A DNA stretch of 64,000 bases from Enterococcus viikkiensis (GTDB lineage: Bacteria; Bacillota; Bacilli; Lactobacillales; Enterococcaceae): assembly GCF_005405345.1 (NCBI RefSeq), contig NZ_BJDW01000009.1:62001-126000 (forward strand), given 5' to 3'. Shown here piece after piece: positions 17,401 to 26,993 of this stretch. The translations under genes and the position numbers were made by a program. The notes under the pieces are model-generated. The model was not told the DNA's origin. It ran no database searches and saw nothing but the letters and a program-made list of their open reading frames with translations. The number at the start of each line of letters is the position of its first letter. Within the stretch, counting starts at the first letter, position 1.

Positions 17401-18849
17401 ATGAAAAAAAGGGTGAAAGGAAAATGCGCCTTGCAGAAAAGAACGTTGCCACTATCTATTTTTTTTATCGCAATTGCAGCGACTGCAATCATCACAGCAG
17501 TCGTCACTCACTTTGTTGAGCAAAAGCAAGCGTTAAACAATGAATCCGTTGTTAAAATAACAAGAAATGATTTAGATGAAGTTCAAGACCTATATGATTT
17601 GATCAGCACGAATTACGTAGATAAAGTAAGCCAAGAAGAGTTGATTCAAGGGGCATTAAAAGGGATGACGGATTCCTTAGATGATCCTGATTCTAAATTT
17701 TTAACGGCGAAAGAGACAAAGGAACTAAATGCCAAAGTGGCTGGAACTTTCGAAGGAATCGGTGCTAATTTGGAATTAGAAAATCGACTGCCGATCATTG
17801 ATGAAGTACCTTTGAAAAATTCTCCCGCTGAAAAAGCCAAATTAAAAGCCAATGACATTATTTTAGAAGTGGACGGTAAATCTACGAAAGACAAGTCATT
17901 GGATCAGGTTGCGAGCTTAATCAGAGGAGAAAAAGGAACCCAAGTAAAATTATTGATTCAGCGTGAAACGGACAAATTTGAAGTGAGTCTAGAACGAGAT
18001 GTTGTACCTGAGGATACGGTGAAAGGTACGATTGACGAAAAAAATCCAACGGTCGGTTCAATCCAGATTGATAATTTCCGGGAAACTACGGCGTTGGAAT
18101 TTCGGACGATCATTGAAGAGCTAAGAAAACAAGGTGCAAAAACATTTGTAATTGATTTACGGCAAAATGCTGGCGGGGTACTAGCCGAAGCGGAAAGAGT
18201 CGCGAGTTATTTTTTACAAAATGGAGATACGATCGCCCAGTTTTCTAACAATGACAAAATCATTTCGATTGATAAAGCTGGGAAAAAGATTGATCAAGGT
18301 TTTAAAGTGAAGGAACCAACGGTCTTTTTAGTTGATCAAGAAAGTTCCTTTGGCTCTGAATTGTTAGCTGCTGCTGTAAAGAATAAAAACTACCCGATTA
18401 TTGGTGTTCATACCTTTGGTAAGGGAACTGTTCAAAGTGTTCATTCAATCGGAAAAGACAACTATGTCCAGCTGACGGTTATGAAGTGGTTTATGCCGGA
18501 TGGTAAATCAGTTGAAGGTAAAGGAGTAACGCCGACGATCGAAGCTGATTATCCTGAATATGGCAAGTTACCACCGATTTCGAAGGAGTCTAACTGGCGT
18601 ATCGGGGATTCAGGCGATCCAATTAAAAATATCAATACAATCTTGAATGCATTAGGCTATCCGACGGATGGTTCTGTCTTCAATGAGGCTACCCGAGATG
18701 CGGTAACGAAGATTCAAAACGAGAACAATCTACCAGCGACCGGTGCCTTAGATGATAAAACTGTTGACGTTTTACAGGAAAAGCTGTTCCGGTTAGTAAA
18801 GGCTAATGATGCCGCATATGCCAAAGCAATCGAAACCTTGAAAAAATAA
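17401..18849 (+). CDS. S41 family C-terminal processing peptidase (CtpA-like)
   Basis: Protein of up to 482 residues. A signal-anchor helix lies at about 17-40, a helical cap region follows, then a PDZ domain (about 110-190), the S41 catalytic domain (about 200-390) and a C-terminal peptidoglycan-binding-like domain (about 405-475). The catalytic Lys (FGKG, Lys341) and Gln (GTVQ) are present. The nucleophile segment normally reading SASASE is here SSFGSE (315-320), so the usual Ser position holds Phe317 with Ser316 beside it. The start is uncertain: ATG 17401 lacks an SD, whereas TTG 17431 has AAAGGAAA at a good distance. It precedes lepB. Confidence 0.88.
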   Translation: MKKRVKGKCALQKRTLPLSIFFIAIAATAIITAVVTHFVEQKQALNNESVVKITRNDLDEVQDLYDLISTNYVDKVSQEELIQGALKGMTDSLDDPDSKFLTAKETKELNAKVAGTFEGIGANLELENRLPIIDEVPLKNSPAEKAKLKANDIILEVDGKSTKDKSLDQVASLIRGEKGTQVKLLIQRETDKFEVSLERDVVPEDTVKGTIDEKNPTVGSIQIDNFRETTALEFRTIIEELRKQGAKTFVIDLRQNAGGVLAEAERVASYFLQNGDTIAQFSNNDKIISIDKAGKKIDQGFKVKEPTVFLVDQESSFGSELLAAAVKNKNYPIIGVHTFGKGTVQSVHSIGKDNYVQLTVMKWFMPDGKSVEGKGVTPTIEADYPEYGKLPPISKESNWRIGDSGDPIKNINTILNALGYPTDGSVFNEATRDAVTKIQNENNLPATGALDDKTVDVLQEKLFRLVKANDAAYAKAIETLKK

Positions 18850-18850
18850 A

Positions 18851-18875
18851 CAACAGAGATCTCTCTGTTGTTTTT
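18851..18875 (+). terminator. Terminator of the S41 protease gene
   Basis: Hairpin CAACAGAGA/TCTCTGTTG with a 2-nt minimal loop is followed by five T residues, 1 nt after the stop. Confidence 0.8.
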
Positions 18876-18896
18876 GATTTACAAAGGAGGGACCGC

Positions 18897-19445
18897 GTGA
18901 AAAATATGTTAACAAAAAACCATCTTTTTTTAGGTCTTAAATATTTGCTGATCTCTCTTTTTGTTGGCGTTATCATTCGCGGGTTCCTATTGATTCCCGT
19001 ACCGGTGACTGGCAATTCAATGGATCAGACGTTGCAGCAAAAAGACATGGTTCTGATGGAAAAATTCAGTAAAATAAAACGTTTTGATGTGATTGTATTT
19101 CAACAAGCGGATGGGACGATTTATATTAAGCGAGTCATTGGACTTCCGGGCGATCAAATTCGCTATGAGAAGGATCAGCTGTATATTAATAATAAAAAAA
19201 TTGCAGAACCCTTTTTAACTAATAATCGCAGTCATGATCACCAAGTATCACCTTATACCACAGATTTTCAGCTACAAGAGCTGATTGGTAAGGAGCATCT
19301 GCCGAAAAATGAATATTTTGTGTTAGGTGACAACCGACGAATTTCGAAAGATAGCCGGTCTTTTGGTACCGTCGCTAGCAAAGATATATTAGGAAAGGCA
19401 CGAGCGGTGTATTTTCCGTTGACTCATATTAAATTGATCAATTAA
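18897..19445 (+). CDS. lepB: Type I signal peptidase
   Basis: Protein of 182 residues with one N-terminal membrane helix (about 11-33). The Ser/Lys dyad lies in GNSMDQTL (Ser41) and IKRVIGLPGD (Lys79). Box E reads GDNRRISKDSRSFG. The small single-helix form is typical of Gram-positive Sip enzymes, which remove signal peptides on the outer face of the membrane. The start is GTG with AAAGGAGGG just upstream. A strong terminator ends it. In related genomes rbgA follows directly, but here 7.7 kb intervenes. Confidence 0.95.
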   Translation: MKNMLTKNHLFLGLKYLLISLFVGVIIRGFLLIPVPVTGNSMDQTLQQKDMVLMEKFSKIKRFDVIVFQQADGTIYIKRVIGLPGDQIRYEKDQLYINNKKIAEPFLTNNRSHDHQVSPYTTDFQLQELIGKEHLPKNEYFVLGDNRRISKDSRSFGTVASKDILGKARAVYFPLTHIKLIN

Positions 19446-19459
19446 TACAAATCGAAGAA

Positions 19460-19491
19460 AAGATGAGGTGGAAATCACCTCATCTTTTTTT
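19460..19491 (+). terminator. Terminator of lepB
   Basis: The 11-bp perfect stem AAGATGAGGTG/CACCTCATCTT is followed by seven T residues. Confidence 0.95.
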
Positions 19492-20433
19492 ATGTTTATC
19501 GTTTAGAAAGTGTTTTGACATTCAATACGAATAAAAACCGAAAGTGCAAGAAGTCCTTTTATGAATGATTTTAGGAAGAGAGTTTTTAAATCCAGCGCAG
19601 TTCTACTCTTAAATAGTTTATGCGTCTGAAAATCCCGTTATTGTAATAAATAGTTTGGTGTCATCTTCTTAGTGATCAATAAGCTTTATCTCTTGTGATA
19701 GAACAATTTTTGAAAAAAATTCATAAGTACAGATTTATTACGTAGGCTAGTATTAATGACAGTATATAGAAGAATCAATGGGGTATAGCCGATTGAAGAT
19801 ACAATCGAGTAACCAGAAAATTGACCCAAAACATGGACCAGTGGAACAAGTTAGTAGCAAGAAATTCGTTTAATGTTAAAGCCTGAAACTTCTACTCAAA
19901 GGCAGTTAAAAGAATAATTTCTATTCATTTAAAGGGATTATTCATCCAATAAAATTAAGTAATCGCAGAAAAACTGACACGATCAATCCGTCGTTTATCC
20001 GATTTTTTTGTGACGATACAAGTATTATTTTTGAAACTAGATCAGTACTAAATAGCAAAAAGTGATTTTATTTGATTGTAGATTACATAGTGCAGAAAAA
20101 TAGCGTTGATTTTTATATTTTTACAAGAAATTAGAAATGAGCGTTTTAGGATATCGTTTCAAAAAGTTATTTTTTCTGTTAAAATTATATTTGTATAGAT
20201 TTTCTATTCTAAAATATTTTTATATATTAATTTTAAGTAGCTTTTTACTTGGATATAAAAAAATGATATTATTTTAAATTTTTTAGAAATAGCGACTCTG
20301 TAAGAACACGTGGCAAATCGATTCTAAAAGGTGCAGTGATTGAATGAATATGTATCTATGTTAATCATTTAAATCCTTGGAAAATTGAATGGATTGTTCG
20401 GAAAGTAGGGTAAAAAGGGAGGAAGTTTAACGA
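19492..20433. other. Long AT-rich non-coding region upstream of the surface protein gene
   Basis: About 940 bases with stops in all frames, no convincing ORF with an SD, no RNA gene and no insertion-sequence end recognised. It becomes very AT-rich from about 20160 to 20290. Together with the gap at 25847-27136 it flanks the surface-protein gene, and it probably holds that gene's promoter and remains of older DNA. Confidence 0.7.
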
Positions 20434-23400
20434 ATGAAAAGAAGTTGGTTGAGGTGTATGGTCTTGGTACTTTGTTTGTGTTCGTTCTATACAGCATCGG
20501 GACAACAGGAAGTATGGGCAGCAGAGGGTGACGAAAGGAGCAATGCAGTTCCTGATGTAGTCTATCAAAATTTTGGCCTGGAGCTTAAGGATCCAGCAGA
20601 ATTTACAACAAGTACAGATCCTTTAGAAGGATTTGAGTCTTATCCTTTAAATGAACTATATGTTGGGTATATGAACCGTGATGGTGATGGTAAATACAAA
20701 GGAAAACGCCGGTTGTTAGAGACGTTAGGTACACCTATAAATGAATCGAAAATAGATATCGATAGTTGGGAAAAGGCAAAAAATACGCAAGAGAAATCCT
20801 ACCATTATTTCAATGATAAAGAGGATTTTGAATATCAGTTTAATAACGCAGTGTCCTTTTATGGTGAAGGAAAAGACAAACCTGCATTATTATTAGAAAC
20901 GTTTTATGGTGCAGGGAAAGCAAAAGATGTAGAAACTGAGAAAAATGAAACGCGCTATAACCGCATGATGATGCAGTTATCAAAAAGAGCTTCTTATACA
21001 AAGGATTTTGAATCCATTGGCTATAACGGGGGAAAAGTAACTAGACACAAAGTTTTGTTAGCGGATAGTGGTACAGATAAAAAATATGATTTACTGGAAG
21101 TTCCAGCAGATTATACCAGCGGATTAAGCGCAATGGTTGCCGGTGATTTTAATGGGGATGGACTTGAAGAAGTAGCTGTTTATTGTCCGAGCACAAGAAA
21201 AGATTCGGGTTTTGATCAAGGCGGTTATATTACATTTTTTGGGTACGATCCCAAATTAGGTTTGTTTGAACACGACGGAACTAAAGGGAATTTAACAAAA
21301 ATCTATCTTAAAGATGTGGCCTCTTCGGCAAATGGGACAAATTGGAACAGTGATGTTAAAAAACAGGTAGAGCGCTCTCTAAATGGTGGGGCTTGGAAAA
21401 ATCTACCGCTCATTCAATTATCTAAATCGACGTTGGCAAAAAAATATAGCCAGACAAATACGGGTGGGGAAATTGAAATAGAGGATTTGGTTATTAGTCT
21501 TTCTACCCCTGAAGGATCAGGAGGTGGAGACTCCACCTTATCAATTTATAGTTTTGCCAAGAATGGAAAAAAAGCAACCAAATTTCAAGAGATTTTTGCT
21601 CATCAATTTGAAGGCGACAATGAAAAATTTGAATACTTAGCTAGTCAAACCGGTGATTTAAATGGAGATACAATGGATGAATTAGTAGTTGCTGGCCGAA
21701 ATGGGAAAAATCACGACGAAAATTTAGTTCAATTAATCACTTATGAACAGAATGCTGCCAATAACCAGAATGAACCAGAATACAATCTTATTTTGTCGAA
21801 ACCAGCATCAGTAAAAAAACACAGTAAAATCGATTTGAGACAGCCGATTCCTTTGGCTTTAGGCAATTATCATGTCGGTACATTTAATGATAGTATTTTT
21901 TTGGGCGGACGAATAGTGGATATTGATTCCGGTAGTTTGAAATCGGATAGGGAAAAATCCCAAGCAACAATTTTCAAAGAAGCCAAACTTTTAGAGAAGA
22001 GTGAAATGAAGCTTTCTGGAACCAATAAACAACCCTTTATTCATTCGGCGTATTTTGCTCATTTAAACACACAAGAAGCAACAGAACAGTTAGTAACCGT
22101 GAGTGGTGACTTTGATGGTCAAATGAACGATGTTTATTTAGATATGGGCATTTCAATAGAATCGGAAGAGAAACTTAAAACAACCTATCATGACAATATC
22201 ATAAATGAAAAAGACAAAGATGATCATGGTTCTTTCTTAACGGTTGTTCCAATCAATGTAGATGAGGATCAAATGAAAATCAAATACTTGGGTAAGCATA
22301 CCGGCTGGTCGAAGCCACAAATATTAGCAGTCATGCAAGCCAATCCTTATTGGCGAGAGCTCTCCCGAGTAGATGATGATGATGCACTAGGCAGTACCCA
22401 GTTTTCAATTGCGACCGGACAAGGACATGAAAAGAGTGGTTCTTGGGGAGTAGGCGGTTCAATGGCGGCCAAATTTGCTTGGGGAGGGCCATTTAATAAA
22501 GGGGGATTTGGCTTTGAAGCTGCGGCTCATTATATTCATGAAACGTCTAAACAGAAGCAAACAACGGAAGAACGGAGTTTTACTTCCTTAGCCGAGGATA
22601 GTGTAGTGATGCAAACCCAACCAATTGTTACACATAAGTATCATATTATTGTTAATGAAGAGCTTGGTGGTGAAGGTGAAGTGGAGAATATGGAGATCCC
22701 CCAAATATTACCTGCCAATTTTGCTCATATTCCGGTGACAGACTATCAACAAGCGGCTAAAAAAGCAAAAGAACAAGCCATTAATTATCCTGATATTGAT
22801 ATGAATCAGTTACTTGGAACGACCAATTATCAGGTGGGGGATCCTTCCTCTTACCCAAAAGTTGGAGGTCAACAGAATATTCCGATTGCAAAAGAAGCGA
22901 ATTATTTTGATGACAAAGAAAAAATTGGAACCTACCAAGAGTATGAAAAGACGATCGAGATCAATTCTAAGATGAGTAGTGTCGACGAATATGCATTGAC
23001 AATCAACACTCAATCTAGTACTGGCGAAGGATGGGATGTCCAGGCGGGAATTGGAGTAGGCTATCAATACTCTGGAATCATTTTTGAATGTGATGTGGAT
23101 GCGAGGGTTGAAGGATTTGGTAGTCAATTGTTTACCGATATTAAAACATCTGGCACCACTTTTTCTTATATGTATCCCAGTATAAAGACTGAAAGGGACA
23201 ATATTTTTACGGATTCCAGCTATGATCAAAATCAATTCAATTATTCAGTGAAGCCAGCTGTTTGGCGGACAAGTGCGATTGAAAATGGTATCGATGACAT
23301 TGAGTATGAAGACGGAGAAATCTATTTGGATAATCATCCATATGTCATTGGACATTTAGTGTCTCTAAAAGATGGGCAACCACTTTCACCGGATGTACCA

Positions 23401-25236
23401 AAAGAAACACATATTTCAAAAGTGGGCAGTAACGAAATCGAACTAAAATGGGAAAATGACTATCGAGAAAACCGAGAACCAGAAAAAATTGAGATCTATG
23501 AGGCGATGGGCGACAATATCGGCGATGTTTATAAAAAACGTGGGGAGGTCGATCTGAACACAGAGGATGAACCAACGAATCGTTTTATAGTAGGCGGCTT
23601 GAAATCAGGTACGGAATATCGTTACCGCATTCGGTCTATCTATACAGATAAACAAACGGGAAAACCGGTGTACAGTCCTTTACAGCCAATCGCTACTGGG
23701 GACAATCAATTGGAAAGTTATTTGAAAGTAACAACTTTAGCTGAAAGAGACGAGCTGACCTTTAATCCTCTTAAAGATGTCTCAGGATTGTTGGGGGAAA
23801 AAGCGCAATTTGAAGCAGATTTAACGAGTGCTGAAGAGGAAATTAGCTTTGGCTGGAGTCGTTATCAAATTAGTTCAAATAGTTACAACGGGAAATGGCT
23901 GATGCTAGAAGGGTCAGAAAAACACGAAATCGAGCAATTAGAAAATAGAACGATTTTAGGAATTAATTCAGTCACAGATGAGGATAACGGTTATTATCGC
24001 GCCATCGCTGCCCAAGGCAGTTCAGGAAAAGATGCAGTATCCAACTCGGCGCGGTTCACTTTGGCAACTGCAAGACGTCAAGTACACGACGATCCACATA
24101 TTAAGGCAGAGTTGGTAGCATCAGCCGATCGGCTCAATCAATTTATACCATTCGACCGGCAAGATACTCGATATTATTTGAATCAAATGGGTGATTTGGA
24201 GGTCAAAGCGACGATAGAAAATTCCAGTGAAACTGGAAAAGTAGCTTTTTATCTTTACGATGAATCTGGAGTAGAACGCACGCATACCCAGCAACACCCC
24301 GTCAAAAATGGGGAAGTTACGGCGGTTCTTAAAGAGGTAGCTAAAGAGAATATGAATATTGTAGCAGTCTATTTTGATGAAACACATCCTGAGGGAATCC
24401 CTGCAGTCGCTCTAGAGTTACTTAAAACTTGGCCAGAGGATCAGACCTTAATAGAATGTTCAATGGCGCCATCACTTCATGCAATTACTAAAGATCAGCC
24501 GGAAAATTATCAAGTAGCCTACAATCTGAATGGCGGAATGGATCCAGGCAATCCGACAAGTCAGAATCCAGGTGAAGGTTTGAGTTTGAAAGATCCAACT
24601 AAAGAGGGTTATGAGTTCATCGGTTGGTATTATAGTCCTACAAGTACAGGGGATAAAAGCAGAAAAGCACCGACTGTACTAAAAGGATATACGAACAATT
24701 TAGAGCTAGAAGCAAGGTGGCAGATTAAGAAATATAATATTTTTTATCAATTAGGTAATTGGAAGCCGCTACAAGAAAACCCTGATAAGTTTACTTTGGA
24801 ACAATTACGATTAGGTTTAGTAACAATTCATGAAGCCATTCAAGGAACAGAAAAAGGAATATGGTATGTGGATTATCAACGAACAACACCTTTAAGTATG
24901 TTGACAGAAGATAATTTTGGAAATGTCTTTTTAAATAGTCCAGAAAAAGTAGAAGAGAAGGGACTACCTGAAAAGACTGATCCAGATAGTGAAAAGGAAG
25001 AGGATAATTCACCAAACACAACAGAAGAATCGAAGGAAAATGCAAGTAATCTTCCTTCGACAGATGATAATACTAACGGAAATGCTGGCAAATATTCTGC
25101 TAATGCTGCTTCAAATAGAGCAAACAAGAATTTTCCGCAAACGAATGATCAATTAAATAATTGGATTTGGATAGGGATTATATTGGTTATCGGTGTGTTA
25201 TCAAAGGTAGTACACAATCAAAAAAAATCGAACTAA
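20434..25236 (+). CDS. Large sortase-anchored surface protein with FG-GAP-like, FN3-like and InlB-type repeats
   Basis: Protein of 1600 residues with a signal peptide (residues 1 to about 30). FG-GAP/calcium-loop-like repeats lie near 235-250 (GDFNGDGLEEV), 405-420 (GDLNGDTMDEL) and 555-572. A central module of about 620-980 carries two Gly-rich segments (near 669-702 and 864-897). An FN3-like domain (about 988-1080), an Ig-like domain (about 1105-1215) and an InlB/Listeria-Bacteroides repeat (about 1357-1435) follow. A Ser/Asn-rich spacer leads to the anchor: FPQTN at 1567-1571, a hydrophobic helix and KKSN. It should be covalently wall-bound by sortase. Function is unknown; adhesion or a membrane-acting module is inference. 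GGGAGGAAG precedes the ATG. Confidence 0.9.
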   Translation: MKRSWLRCMVLVLCLCSFYTASGQQEVWAAEGDERSNAVPDVVYQNFGLELKDPAEFTTSTDPLEGFESYPLNELYVGYMNRDGDGKYKGKRRLLETLGTPINESKIDIDSWEKAKNTQEKSYHYFNDKEDFEYQFNNAVSFYGEGKDKPALLLETFYGAGKAKDVETEKNETRYNRMMMQLSKRASYTKDFESIGYNGGKVTRHKVLLADSGTDKKYDLLEVPADYTSGLSAMVAGDFNGDGLEEVAVYCPSTRKDSGFDQGGYITFFGYDPKLGLFEHDGTKGNLTKIYLKDVASSANGTNWNSDVKKQVERSLNGGAWKNLPLIQLSKSTLAKKYSQTNTGGEIEIEDLVISLSTPEGSGGGDSTLSIYSFAKNGKKATKFQEIFAHQFEGDNEKFEYLASQTGDLNGDTMDELVVAGRNGKNHDENLVQLITYEQNAANNQNEPEYNLILSKPASVKKHSKIDLRQPIPLALGNYHVGTFNDSIFLGGRIVDIDSGSLKSDREKSQATIFKEAKLLEKSEMKLSGTNKQPFIHSAYFAHLNTQEATEQLVTVSGDFDGQMNDVYLDMGISIESEEKLKTTYHDNIINEKDKDDHGSFLTVVPINVDEDQMKIKYLGKHTGWSKPQILAVMQANPYWRELSRVDDDDALGSTQFSIATGQGHEKSGSWGVGGSMAAKFAWGGPFNKGGFGFEAAAHYIHETSKQKQTTEERSFTSLAEDSVVMQTQPIVTHKYHIIVNEELGGEGEVENMEIPQILPANFAHIPVTDYQQAAKKAKEQAINYPDIDMNQLLGTTNYQVGDPSSYPKVGGQQNIPIAKEANYFDDKEKIGTYQEYEKTIEINSKMSSVDEYALTINTQSSTGEGWDVQAGIGVGYQYSGIIFECDVDARVEGFGSQLFTDIKTSGTTFSYMYPSIKTERDNIFTDSSYDQNQFNYSVKPAVWRTSAIENGIDDIEYEDGEIYLDNHPYVIGHLVSLKDGQPLSPDVPKETHISKVGSNEIELKWENDYRENREPEKIEIYEAMGDNIGDVYKKRGEVDLNTEDEPTNRFIVGGLKSGTEYRYRIRSIYTDKQTGKPVYSPLQPIATGDNQLESYLKVTTLAERDELTFNPLKDVSGLLGEKAQFEADLTSAEEEISFGWSRYQISSNSYNGKWLMLEGSEKHEIEQLENRTILGINSVTDEDNGYYRAIAAQGSSGKDAVSNSARFTLATARRQVHDDPHIKAELVASADRLNQFIPFDRQDTRYYLNQMGDLEVKATIENSSETGKVAFYLYDESGVERTHTQQHPVKNGEVTAVLKEVAKENMNIVAVYFDETHPEGIPAVALELLKTWPEDQTLIECSMAPSLHAITKDQPENYQVAYNLNGGMDPGNPTSQNPGEGLSLKDPTKEGYEFIGWYYSPTSTGDKSRKAPTVLKGYTNNLELEARWQIKKYNIFYQLGNWKPLQENPDKFTLEQLRLGLVTIHEAIQGTEKGIWYVDYQRTTPLSMLTEDNFGNVFLNSPEKVEEKGLPEKTDPDSEKEEDNSPNTTEESKENASNLPSTDDNTNGNAGKYSANAASNRANKNFPQTNDQLNNWIWIGIILVIGVLSKVVHNQKKSN

Positions 25237-25384
25237 TTTTTGATCGCAATGAGTGAAAAAGGCCTTCTTTTGATTGCGTATAAAATGTTAATCAAAGACG
25301 CCAATTCAATTGTCTTTAAATGTTTCAATTTAATATACAGAAATAAATTGGATAAAATGAGAAGAGTAGAAAAGGAGAAAGTAG

Positions 25385-25846
25385 ATGAAAAAATGGACAA
25401 ACCTATTTTTATTACTTGTTAGTGTGATCGGTTTAGGTGCCTGTGGTAATGATGCAGAGCAAGGAACAGAATCTAGTACAGCTGTCAGTTCGACTAACCA
25501 GATGTCAGTTTCAACTGAAGCTCAGCAATCAGAATTTCAAAAAGAGACTGATAAAATCGTGGAAGAATCCGATGGAGAGGTGTTGGGAATTACTGTAACT
25601 GGACAAGAGGGATTTGACTCAATAAAAGTAAAGATGAAGGAATCTGTAAAAAATCTTAACAAAGAGGAACAATTGAGTATTTGTCAAAAATACCAACCTA
25701 AAATTATGGCAGCGTACCAAAAGTCTTACGTAAAAGAAAATAGCGGAGAACACAAGCCAATTACCAATTATTTTTCGGATGGCGCACCGATCGTTATGAC
25801 CGAAAGGCAACAAGAAGATCCGGAAAAATTAGTGATTGTTGAATAA
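25385..25846 (+). CDS. Small lipoprotein of unknown function
   Basis: Protein of 153 residues with a lipoprotein signal peptide and lipobox LGAC (Cys at about residue 20), so it should be tethered to the outer face of the membrane. A Ser/Thr-rich linker follows, then a domain of about 100 residues (GEVLGITVTGQEGFDSIKV onwards) that I do not recognise. SD AAAAGGAGAAAG precedes the ATG. It lies 148 nt after the large surface protein, in the same orientation, within the apparent insertion between lepB and rbgA. A functional link to that protein is possible but unproven. Confidence 0.8.
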   Translation: MKKWTNLFLLLVSVIGLGACGNDAEQGTESSTAVSSTNQMSVSTEAQQSEFQKETDKIVEESDGEVLGITVTGQEGFDSIKVKMKESVKNLNKEEQLSICQKYQPKIMAAYQKSYVKENSGEHKPITNYFSDGAPIVMTERQQEDPEKLVIVE

Positions 25847-26126
25847 AACTGATTTTAAGTAGTTGTGGTGGTAATGAGTATCGGAGGTGCGACGGATTCC
25901 AGTTGTACCTCTTTAGCTTCAAATAAACGGAGCGAAGCAGCTTTATTGCGGTGAAATTCAGTGACTGTTTTAGCAGAAGTTAACGTGACGTTTTTTGGTC
26001 ACTTGAAGTTAGCTATTTCTTGTCACCGCCTCGATAAATAGAATAGAAGAAAAGGGGAAACGCCACCAGTTACAAAGGCTTCCTCAGACGGATTGATTTT
26101 GTGAGAGCATTAATGACAGGTGTATA

Positions 26127-26170
26127 AAAAAGCGGAGGTGTGACTTACTATTGTTACACCTCTGCTTTTT
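26127..26170 (+). terminator. Terminator-like hairpin in the accessory region
   Basis: The 13-bp stem AAAGCGGAGGTGT/ACACCTCTGCTTT with one G-T pair has A- and T-tracts outside both arms, so it could work on either strand. A shorter relative lies at 25884-25911. Confidence 0.65.
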
Positions 26171-26965
26171 GTTTATATCTTATGGTGGAGTAGTGATACC
26201 GAGTTTTCATTTTAGGACAATTGTCTGGATACTTGAATTTCAATACTCAGATATATCTATTTAATTTTGGTTATTGTCTTTAGGCATGTTAACACTGTTG
26301 TTTTTACGAAGAGAAGTTAAATAGAACGGTAAGATTGAAAAGAACAGTGTAAAAGAAATGTTGAAGATCAATAAATCAAAAGTATTTTTAGAAATGGAGG
26401 AAAAAGGTCATGTGGGAATTGGCTTCTTTTACAGAATGAGAAAAGAAACTGGTAATTCAAACCAATTAATATGAATTTGTAAGGAATAATTTGAATATCG
26501 AACACAAGTATCCTTAAAATTCTATCGTATGGCTATTCATAAAATTAGGAACTATTTGAAAGAAGGTTGAAAGGAGAATTGTAGAGTTATAGGGACCAAA
26601 AATATGACTCTACATATTTTCGGATTTTTCAAAATAACATAGTTGAAAGCTAGCGCTGAAGTCAGACTTAACCCAAATCGATCGTAGATAGGATAGAGAA
26701 CTCCAAACTATTAGTAAACTCTACGTCGAATCTCTATTCAGGAACCAGATAGTATCAAAATTTCTTTTAAAACTTATCCTAAAGTATATGGCTGTAAGCT
26801 CTAAAAAGTAAATGGGTTTTTAAAGTAAAGAATAGAAGCAACTTTTATTTTTAGACTTTTAGAAGTCAAAACGCTCTATAAATTATTGCTGATTATAAAA
26901 CAAGTTCAATAAAAATAACGTTGACAGGAAAGTAGTTAATGAGTTAAATGAAGAATGACTAGTAC

Positions 26966-26993
26966 TTGATATTGAAATAATTTATGGTAAAAT
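26966..26993 (+). promoter_or_regulatory. Promoter of the rbgA operon
   Basis: TTGATA, 16-nt spacer, then TAAAAT with the extended -10 element TGG. It lies 144 nt before rbgA and implies a leader of about 135 nt. Confidence 0.6.

Noticed and set aside
19783-19881. 32-codon frame beginning ATGGGGTAT in the lepB-distal gap
   Set aside because: No SD and no family; frames around it are full of stops.
25240-25422. 60-codon frame overlapping the lipoprotein start
   Set aside because: No SD, overlaps a well-supported gene in another frame, and composition is unlike a protein. Treated as chance.
26358-26474. 38-codon frame in the accessory tail
   Set aside because: No ribosome binding site and no similarity recognised; kept only as part of a possible remnant.
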